Source: Betaproteobacteria bacterium HGW-Betaproteobacteria-9 (lineage in GTDB: Bacteria; Pseudomonadota; Gammaproteobacteria; Burkholderiales; Burkholderiaceae_C). Taken from it: a DNA stretch of 33,669 nt. Made by a program: the position numbers and the translations under genes. Under the pieces are notes generated by a model that worked only from the letters and a program-made list of their open reading frames with translations, was not told the DNA's origin and did not search any database. Where the stretch lies: contig PHCC01000030.1 of assembly GCA_002842215.1 (NCBI GenBank), positions 1 to 33,669 on the forward strand, given 5' to 3'. Positions 27,781-33,669 of the stretch are shown here, one piece after another. Every line of letters starts with the position of its first letter. Position 1 is the first letter of the stretch.

Positions 27781-28724
27781 ACTCGTTGATAATTCCGGTC
27801 TACCTCAACGAGGGGTCCATTCCGCGCCTGCTGACCACCGTTCAGGGCATGTACGAAGCCCTGAATGGTGAACTGGAAGTGGTGTTTGTGGTCGATGGCA
27901 GCCCTGACGCCAGTGCCGCACGCCTGCACGAAGGGTTGCAGCAGGCCAGATTTCCAGCGCAGTTGCTGACCTTGTCAAAAAACTTCGGTTCTTTTCAGGC
28001 TATCCGCACCGGCCTTCAGGCAGCGCGTGGCAAGCAATTTGCCGTGATGGCCGCTGATCTGCAGGAGCCTCCAGAACTGATCTTGAGCATGTTCGAGATC
28101 CTGAAAACCGACCGCGCAGACGTTGTTGTTGCAAGCCGTGTCAGCCGCGACGATCCACGCCTTTCGCGATGGTTTTCGCAGTTGTTCTGGTGGGCATACC
28201 GCAAGTTCGTCATGCCTCAAGTCCCACTGGGCGGCGTCGACGTGTTTGGATGTAATCGCTTGTTCCTGGAACACCTGCTGTCCCTGCAGGAAGCCAGAAG
28301 CTCCTTGATAGGACAGATTTTCTGGCTGGGGTTTCGCAGGGAAACCCTGTCCTACAGCCGGCTTGGGCGCCAGGAAGGAAGCAGCGCCTGGAATTTCCGG
28401 CGCAAGCTTGACTATTTGTTTGACAACGTGTTTTCGTTTTCAGATCTTCCCATCCGGGTCCTGACACGCTTGGGCATCGCCGCACTCTCGCTCGCCGTTG
28501 TCATGGCCCTGGTCGCGGCTTTTTCACGGATGACCGGCCTCATCGAAGTGCCTGGCTACACCGCCACATTGTTGGCGGTTCTGGCTTTTGGAGGTTTGAA
28601 CACACTGGGCTTGGGCATTGTGGGCACCTACGCCTGGCGGGCCTACGAAAACACCAAGCAGCGGCCGCTGTCTATGATTCAGCGGAAATTTGAGTTCAAC
28701 ACGAACACAACCGAAGAGACCTGA
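27777..28724 (+). CDS. GtrB/ArnC-like polyprenyl-phosphate glycosyltransferase
   Basis: The 315-residue protein has an N-terminal GT2 domain (about residues 1-220) with LIIPVYLNEGSI, FVVDGSPDAS, TLSKNFGSFQAIRTGL and the metal-binding ADLQEPP with Asp94. Two C-terminal transmembrane helices follow near residues 235-258 and 265-290. This is the DPM1/GtrB/ArnC arrangement, in which a nucleotide sugar is transferred to undecaprenyl phosphate at the cytoplasmic face. Its ATG overlaps the aminotransferase stop, and the WxcM-like gene begins directly after its stop. The context suggests the donor could be the 3-acylamino sugar nucleotide made by those neighbours, though UDP-glucose or UDP-GlcNAc is possible. 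Confidence 0.88.
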   Translation: MNSLIIPVYLNEGSIPRLLTTVQGMYEALNGELEVVFVVDGSPDASAARLHEGLQQARFPAQLLTLSKNFGSFQAIRTGLQAARGKQFAVMAADLQEPPELILSMFEILKTDRADVVVASRVSRDDPRLSRWFSQLFWWAYRKFVMPQVPLGGVDVFGCNRLFLEHLLSLQEARSSLIGQIFWLGFRRETLSYSRLGRQEGSSAWNFRRKLDYLFDNVFSFSDLPIRVLTRLGIAALSLAVVMALVAAFSRMTGLIEVPGYTATLLAVLAFGGLNTLGLGIVGTYAWRAYENTKQRPLSMIQRKFEFNTNTTEET

Positions 28725-29675
28725 ATGAAAGACTATTTCTGCCACGAGCACGCTCTGTGCGAAAGCACAAAAATTGGGCCAAGGACCCGTATCTGGGCAT
28801 TTGCCCATGTATTGCCAGAGGCCACAGTCGGTGCCGATTGCAATATCTGCGACCACGTGTTCATAGAAAACCAGGTCGTGATGGGTGACCGCGTGACGGT
28901 TAAATGCGGTGTGCAACTGTGGGATGGCATGCTGATCGAAGACGATGTCTTCATAGGACCCAACGCGACCTTCTGCAATGACCGCTACCCGCGCAGCCGG
29001 CAGCACCTGGACAAATACCCGCTCACCAAGGTGGACAAAGGTGCCTCCATTGGGGCAAATGCGACGATTCTGCCGGGTCTTCACATCGGGTCCAATGCCA
29101 TGATCGGGGCCGGTACCGTGGTGACCCGATCCGTACCACCGAACGCCATTGTCATCGGCAATCCAGGACGCATCACCGGCTACGTCGGAACAGATCGAAA
29201 CAACCACCACACGCAGCCAGCCCCCGGGACCGACACCAGTGATATTCAATTGCTGGACGTCAAAGGGGTCACGCTTCGCAAACTTCCGCAGGCGCGCGAT
29301 TTGCGCGGCAGCCTGGTTGCACTTGAATTTGAGCAACATGTTCCGTTTGCCGTGCGTCGCTCTTTCATTGTGTTTGATGTGCCCAATCAGGAAGTGCGCG
29401 GAGAACACGCACACAAAACATGCCATCAATTCCTGGTCTGCTTGAGTGGGCAATGCAATGTGGTGGTGGATGATGGTTTGCGGCGCCAGGAAGTCACACT
29501 TGACGATCCCGGTATTGGCCTGCACATGCCCCCAATGACCTGGGGTATCCAGTACAAGTATTCCGCAGGTGCCACCTTGCTGGTTTTGGCCTCTCACCAC
29601 TACGACCCCGACGACTACATTCGCGATTACGGCACCTTCTTGAGTAGCGCCAAAGAATCTGAAAATGAGTCCTAA
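28725..29675 (+). CDS. wxcM: WxcM-like bifunctional N-acyltransferase / dTDP-sugar 3,4-ketoisomerase
   Basis: The 316-residue fusion has a left-handed beta-helix acyltransferase domain at about residues 5-150 (hexapeptide repeats such as IGPRTRIWAFAHV, VFIGPNATF, IGANATILPGLHIG, ending in VIGNPGRITGYVG). A cupin domain at about residues 168-305 follows, with RGSLVALEFEQHVPF, RGEHAHKTCHQFL (His228 and His230) and YDPDDYIRDYGTF. The cupin half matches FdtA/QdtA-type 3,4-ketoisomerases acting on dTDP-4-keto-6-deoxyglucose. The acyltransferase half matches FdtC/QdtC-type N-acetyltransferases. With the aminotransferase upstream this completes a dTDP-Fuc3NAc or dTDP-Qui3NAc route, and the C4 configuration cannot be decided by eye. 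Its end overlaps the next gene by 11 bases. Confidence 0.9.
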   Translation: MKDYFCHEHALCESTKIGPRTRIWAFAHVLPEATVGADCNICDHVFIENQVVMGDRVTVKCGVQLWDGMLIEDDVFIGPNATFCNDRYPRSRQHLDKYPLTKVDKGASIGANATILPGLHIGSNAMIGAGTVVTRSVPPNAIVIGNPGRITGYVGTDRNNHHTQPAPGTDTSDIQLLDVKGVTLRKLPQARDLRGSLVALEFEQHVPFAVRRSFIVFDVPNQEVRGEHAHKTCHQFLVCLSGQCNVVVDDGLRRQEVTLDDPGIGLHMPPMTWGIQYKYSAGATLLVLASHHYDPDDYIRDYGTFLSSAKESENES

Positions 29676-32010
29676 ACATTCGTGGCCCATCCAGTTTAAT
29701 CGATTCCTGATTTCTGGCGGTCTCAATACGGCGTTCAGCTACGCCGTCTTTCTTGGCTTGCTTCGGATAATTTCGTATGAGTCGGCCTATATCGCCTCCT
29801 ATCTTCTGGGGCTCATCGCAGGCTACTACCTGAACAGCCGCTGGGTTTTTGCCCAAGCAGGCAGCGGCCTCAAACTCGCACTCTATCCCTTCGTCTACGT
29901 GCCACAACTGGTCTTTGGCACATTTCTGCTGCGCCTCTTGGTTGAAACCCTGGGAATTCCACCGAGCCTTTCGGTGATTGGCGTCATTGCCTTGACCATA
30001 CCCCTGAATTTTGTATTGGTGCGCTGGGTCATGCACCAAAATCATTCCCTGCATTCCCTAGGGAAACGGCTCCAGTCCTGGCTGGCTCAACTGACACAAC
30101 CCAAAGTGCTGTTCAGTTGGTTCTTTGTCAGTGGCGCCGTCGCACTCTTCTTGGGCTACCAGCCGCAATTGGAAATCACCTTGCGGAGTTCGGGTGGTTA
30201 CATGCAACCGATTCAAACACAAGCCGGCACCTTGTTGACCGAGTTGCCGCCTGCTCAACGCGTTTTGGCAAGACACCGCACCGTCGTGTTTGATGTGCCA
30301 CTCTCATTGCAGCAGCAATTTGCTCTGGACATCACATCCCTTTCAAACTCTATACAGCTTGAACGGGTCGGTTTCCGATTTCTTGGACTGCGCAAGAGCG
30401 TCCCTCTGGAATCGACCAGCATCAGCTCTGAAGGACCAGGCAAGCCGGTCATTCTCGCGATCCGCGTGCCGGCCCAAATCATTGTGCTTTCAACGGTGCC
30501 ATGGCTGCTTGCAGCGGCTTACCTTGCTGCCTTCATCAAACTGTGGCCCAGACAGTTAACCGACCACGAAAAATCCACGCCTTGGGCGGTTGCATGGCTT
30601 GTACTTTGTTTTTCAGTCTTTGTGTATCAGGTTGTGTGGCAGTCCGCCTGGTTGCCACTGGCTGATGATTGGCGCTATTACTCGGGGGGCGTTTTTTCAC
30701 TGGTCAACGGTCGATTTGACTGGATGCTCATTTCAGGCAATGACACCTATTTTTTAACCGGGCAGGTTTTCGACTGGATCATGCTGAAGATCAGCAACGG
30801 CAACTTCTTATCCGTACGTGTATTCGGTTTGGTGGCACTCGCAGGTTTCCTGTCATTCGCCACGGCCTTGCTGCTGCACTACAGCCGACACTTCACGGCC
30901 ACAGGTCTGATTTTCCTGAGCTTGAGCATGTCGAGCTCAGCCTATTGGGGTCATACCGGCATCGCTTACCATCAGATGTTGCCGGTGCTATTTTTTTTCT
31001 GGTGCCTTTGGAAGCTGGCCGAAATCGGCAAGACGAGCCAATTTGCTCATGCCCCATACCTGACGCTCACCTTTCTGGCATTTGCAGCCGGATTGGCCTA
31101 CATCTCCGGCCCCCTTCTTTTCATGGCCCTCGCCTCCAGCGCCATCATTTTCTGGATCCTGCAGGCACTCAAGCACAAAACAACCAAACCCACCTCCGCC
31201 AACGTCATCACCCAACAATGGTGGCCGGCACTGCAGACCTTGAGCGTATTCGGTGCAATGACCATGCTGATGCAAATTGGCATCGTCATGTCACGCCAGG
31301 CCAGCCTCTTGGAACGCAGCCATGCATCCGCAATTGTATTTCCAACAGAAATCAGATTCTGGGAATTTCTGGCTGCACTGTATGGGCGTGTTACGGGAAT
31401 TCAAGGAATTCCGGTCGGGCTGGATTTACTGGTGCTTGCACTGGTATTGACAGGGATGCTGCGACTTGGTCTCGTTGCCTATCAACGCCGATTGAACCAC
31501 CATCAAACACAGGCACTGATAATTGCCTTGACATGTGGCCTCGGCGGCCTTTTATACGCATTCATTGTCTCAGCTGGTCGCGCTGGTCTAGGCCCTGAAG
31601 ATGCGAACTGGGTTCGCGTTGCGGAGTTGGCCAGGGCCCGCTTCCATTACTGGTGGCTTGCCGCATTGTTGCCTGTATTTTTCACACTGGCACTTGATCT
31701 TATGAACTGGAATGAAACTTGGCGCCGTCGACTTTCCATCACACTGGTTCTGCTCTTGGTTTCCATCAAATCCGTTCACATGCTATATATCGACCCACGT
31801 CAGTTTGAGAATGTAAAGGAGCGGGAGTTGAAGGGTATCGACTGTATTCGCGATCGCTGGACTGAGGCACAAAAAGATAAAAGTAAGCGCTATGATTGCC
31901 GAGAATTTTACCCAGGCACACTGAACCAATTCATAAAAATTCCAGTCACTAAAGGCCTCCAACCAGCCGTCAAATTGTTCCAAAAACCCATCCAGACCAA
32001 AGATCGGTAA
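29665..32010 (+). CDS. GtrA-like flippase fused to a GT-C membrane glycosyltransferase
   Basis: The 781-residue protein begins with a GtrA domain (about residues 8-128, four helices) showing RFLISGGLNT and YYLNSRWVF (Asn57 to Phe62). Next comes a helix at about 148-165, a predicted periplasmic region at about 166-270, a helix at about 271-293, and a polytopic GT-C-like part from about residue 308. That part carries an acidic pair in LADDWRYYSGG (Asp334-Asp335) after its first helix. GtrA proteins are thought to flip undecaprenyl-phosphate-linked sugars, and GT-C enzymes transfer them to acceptors in the periplasm. GtrA and the transferase are normally separate genes, so this joins two steps. 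It overlaps the WxcM gene by 11 bases. A hand-counted line at 31321 has 26 of 60 G+C, low for this window. Confidence 0.82.
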   Translation: MSPKHSWPIQFNRFLISGGLNTAFSYAVFLGLLRIISYESAYIASYLLGLIAGYYLNSRWVFAQAGSGLKLALYPFVYVPQLVFGTFLLRLLVETLGIPPSLSVIGVIALTIPLNFVLVRWVMHQNHSLHSLGKRLQSWLAQLTQPKVLFSWFFVSGAVALFLGYQPQLEITLRSSGGYMQPIQTQAGTLLTELPPAQRVLARHRTVVFDVPLSLQQQFALDITSLSNSIQLERVGFRFLGLRKSVPLESTSISSEGPGKPVILAIRVPAQIIVLSTVPWLLAAAYLAAFIKLWPRQLTDHEKSTPWAVAWLVLCFSVFVYQVVWQSAWLPLADDWRYYSGGVFSLVNGRFDWMLISGNDTYFLTGQVFDWIMLKISNGNFLSVRVFGLVALAGFLSFATALLLHYSRHFTATGLIFLSLSMSSSAYWGHTGIAYHQMLPVLFFFWCLWKLAEIGKTSQFAHAPYLTLTFLAFAAGLAYISGPLLFMALASSAIIFWILQALKHKTTKPTSANVITQQWWPALQTLSVFGAMTMLMQIGIVMSRQASLLERSHASAIVFPTEIRFWEFLAALYGRVTGIQGIPVGLDLLVLALVLTGMLRLGLVAYQRRLNHHQTQALIIALTCGLGGLLYAFIVSAGRAGLGPEDANWVRVAELARARFHYWWLAALLPVFFTLALDLMNWNETWRRRLSITLVLLLVSIKSVHMLYIDPRQFENVKERELKGIDCIRDRWTEAQKDKSKRYDCREFYPGTLNQFIKIPVTKGLQPAVKLFQKPIQTKDR

Positions 32011-32164
32011 CATTCTATTTTCCGAACAGCATTGCATCAAGCATTCACACACCATCGGAATAACAAAACCAGCGTGACGAATTCCAAACCTCTGATTCGC
32101 ATTTAGAAGTTTTTCATACCCGTCACAACCCTGTATTGATCATTGAATCTCGCATCATCTTCAA

Positions 32165-33303
32165 ATGAATGCACTTTCAAGCCACCTTTTCGAGTCAGAT
32201 AAATTATCAATAAAAAAAAGAACTCGAAATCCATATCAAACACCAGGCTTGCCTTTCTCGACATACTGCGCATATTTGCGTTTATCAGCGTATTGATCGG
32301 CCACAAACTCTACGGCCATTTAAACGCCTTTTCCGTTGACCATTACAACCATATCACACTAAGACTCCTTGCAGATGTGGTCAAACCTTTTTCCTTTGGC
32401 GGAGGTGCGGGCGTGGTGGTTTTTTTCCTGATTTCTGGCTATATCATTGCCAACGTATTGATGGATGAAGACACCCCAAACTTCATCCTGAAAAGGATTT
32501 TGAGAATATATCCAGTCTATGTTGTTGCAGTTTTTTCTGAAATTGCCATCACCCATTTCACCGTTGGATCTCAAGGGATAAATTGGCCGCAGACGCTTGC
32601 TCGACTGAGTCTGCTGGGTGATTGGTTTGGCACGCCATACGGCCTGGCCGGAGTCGAGTGGACTCTGCGAATAGAAATCCATTTTTACGCGGTAATGGCA
32701 ATTCTGAAGTGGACTGGGATCTGGAGGCGCTTCGAAGCGCTGCCATTCATCTTTCTGGGATTCACGGTTCTTTTGCAAATCCTTGGGCCTTTCACCCTTC
32801 AAGCAGGCTTTGCAAGAGGCTACGTAACGCTGTACATGCCATTCTTGTTTTTTGGCGCCATCTTCTTATTGCTTGAGAAGAAGTTGTGCAATCCAGTAAC
32901 TGGCATCCTCTGCCTTGTCTACATTTACCTATCTTATTTGACTCTACTACCAAGAATCAATCCAGGTTTCGCGCAATCTCATTTTGCATCTCTTGCGCTC
33001 ATCATCTTTCTTGTTGCATGGTTTTTCAGAAGAAAGTTGCAACCAAACTACTGGACCATTCTTTTGGCTGATCTGACCTATTCCGTTTATTTGTTTCACA
33101 ACTGGTTGTGGGATCACATTATCAGGTACACATCCATGCTGGTATCAAGTACCCTCTTGAACACCTCGCTGACCATTATGTGTCTTCTGTTTTTTTGCTA
33201 CCTTGTCAATCTGACCATTGAAAAACCCAGCATCAGATTTGGGGCTCTGTTGAACAAGAAGCTCCGTGCCTTGCAGACGGCCAAATTGCCACAGCCTAGT
33301 TAG
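32165..33303 (+). CDS. Family 3 O-acyltransferase, N-terminus out of frame at a poly-A tract
   Basis: The main frame encodes a polytopic acyltransferase-3 protein, with IGHKLYGHL, WTLRIEIHFY and a YSVYLFHNWLWDH block near the end. Conserved N-terminal sequence (NTRLAFLDILRIFAF) continues upstream in the same frame as far as the stop at 32200-32202, with no ATG. TTG 32293 would cut through the first helix. ATG 32165 opens a frame reading MNALSSHLFESDKLSIKK that meets the main frame at eight A (32212-32219) by a -1 shift. The joined protein would be 379 residues, normal for the family. It would O-acetylate a sugar of the polymer, with acetyl-CoA as the usual donor. The 154 bases before ATG 32165 hold no other gene. 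Confidence 0.8.
32212..32219 (+). other. Poly-A tract (A8) at the acyltransferase frame break
   Basis: Eight A followed by G. In the ATG 32165 frame the codons are ATA AAA AAA AGA, so A-AAA-AAA forms a slippery heptamer. A -1 slip next reads AAG and continues into the conserved acyltransferase N-terminus. Nine A or six A would also join the frames. Confidence 0.85.
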
Positions 33304-33332
33304 TTTTGATCACGGTTTGGCGCGCAAGAAAG

Positions 33333-33348
33333 CCGTTCGTGAGAACGG
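33333..33348. terminator. Weak hairpin between convergent genes
   Basis: CCGTTC (33333-33338) and GAACGG (33343-33348) form a six-base stem around GTGA, with outer AAAG/CTTT pairing possible across a short bulge. It lies between the acyltransferase stop and the stop of the minus-strand gene, where a bidirectional terminator would be expected. The stem is short and a T run is lacking. Confidence 0.22.
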
Positions 33349-33382
33349 GATGCTTTCAGGGTTCACACAATAAACGTCACGT

Positions 33383-33669
33383 TCAGCCACGCCACTGCCG
33401 ATTCATCGCCAGCCAGGCAAAAAGGGAGAAGGCCAAGAGAGCCAGGCCAACGAGATAGGTGTCGCTCGACATCCAGGGACCTTGTCGTCCAAAGTAAACC
33501 TGCCAGTCTGTATGTGTGAGTGGCAGGCCCGAGGCGACCGCCCGAGCCGTGGCCGATTTCAGCACCGCGGCGGGCGCAAGCAAGAACATGGCCGTCAACG
33601 CCAAGGGCAGCAAACGCCGCTCACTTCGCAACTGCATAGCCAGCCAGGCCACGCACAAGGGGAAGAGCG
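33383..33669 (-). CDS. Membrane protein of unknown function, C-terminal part only
   Basis: A minus-strand frame enters from the right edge and ends with TGA at 33385-33383. About 94 residues are visible with no start inside the window; the codon at 33658 that could act as a start is a TTG within a longer open frame. There are two hydrophobic helices, LPLALTAMFLLAPAAVL and TYLVGLALLAFSLFAWLAM, separated by a loop with tryptophans and aromatic residues (DWQVYFGRQGPWMSSD). I do not recognise the family. It is convergent with the polysaccharide locus and its GC is higher than that of the neighbouring acyltransferase gene, so it probably marks the return to core chromosome. Confidence 0.55.
   Translation of the reverse strand, partial: LFPLCVAWLAMQLRSERRLLPLALTAMFLLAPAAVLKSATARAVASGLPLTHTDWQVYFGRQGPWMSSDTYLVGLALLAFSLFAWLAMNRQWRG

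Overview
The window reads as a GC-rich betaproteobacterial chromosome segment, most likely Burkholderiales and probably Comamonadaceae. The grounds are high GC in the core genes (41 of 60 bases in a hand-counted line at 16501), a TAXI-type TRAP transporter with its DUF1850 partner, and the style of the sugar-nucleotide genes. No rRNA, tRNA, CRISPR array, insertion sequence or prophage was seen. Nearly every gene is on the plus strand and packed tightly, often with ATGA start/stop overlaps.

Region 1 (1-3624) is transport: the tail of a TAXI substrate-binding protein, a fused DctQ-DctM TRAP permease, a DUF1850 protein and an AEC-family carrier. Region 2 (3781-5577) is one surface protein, a predicted lipoprotein whose N-terminal SGNH/GDSL esterase is followed by a C-terminal beta-barrel (autotransporter layout). 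It ends at a perfect 12-bp hairpin (5599-5626).

Region 3 (5775-33303) is a surface-polysaccharide (O-antigen or capsule) locus. It opens with ugd (UDP-glucuronate). A four-gene block follows (GT4 transferase, LPG-synthase-like membrane protein, GT-C/DUF2142-like membrane enzyme, bitopic protein of unknown function). Next come rfbBDAC (dTDP-L-rhamnose), a GT4 transferase and manC (GDP-mannose). An ABC exporter (Wzm/Wzt, with Wzt lacking the C-terminal sugar-binding domain) is followed by a PaaK-like adenylate-forming enzyme, a NodB-like deacetylase, wecB (UDP-ManNAc), a GT4 transferase and a tandem GT2 transferase. The last part (26679-32010) is a coupled four-gene set: DegT aminotransferase, GtrB-like polyprenyl-phosphate glycosyltransferase, WxcM-like acyltransferase/3,4-ketoisomerase, and a GtrA flippase fused to a GT-C transferase. 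With RmlA and RmlB it could make dTDP-Fuc3NAc or dTDP-Qui3NAc and possibly move that sugar across the membrane on undecaprenyl phosphate. The logic parallels the arn (L-Ara4N) operon. A family-3 O-acyltransferase follows. The window closes with the 3' part of an unrecognised membrane protein on the minus strand.

Two genes in the terminal island are out of frame at poly-A tracts: A7 at 27330-27336 in the aminotransferase and A8 at 32212-32219 in the acyltransferase. They could be phase-variable switches, slippage sites, real mutations or homopolymer sequencing errors. GC drops markedly toward the 3' end of the locus (about 40-43% in three lines counted by hand between 31321 and 32940), which suggests a recently acquired segment.
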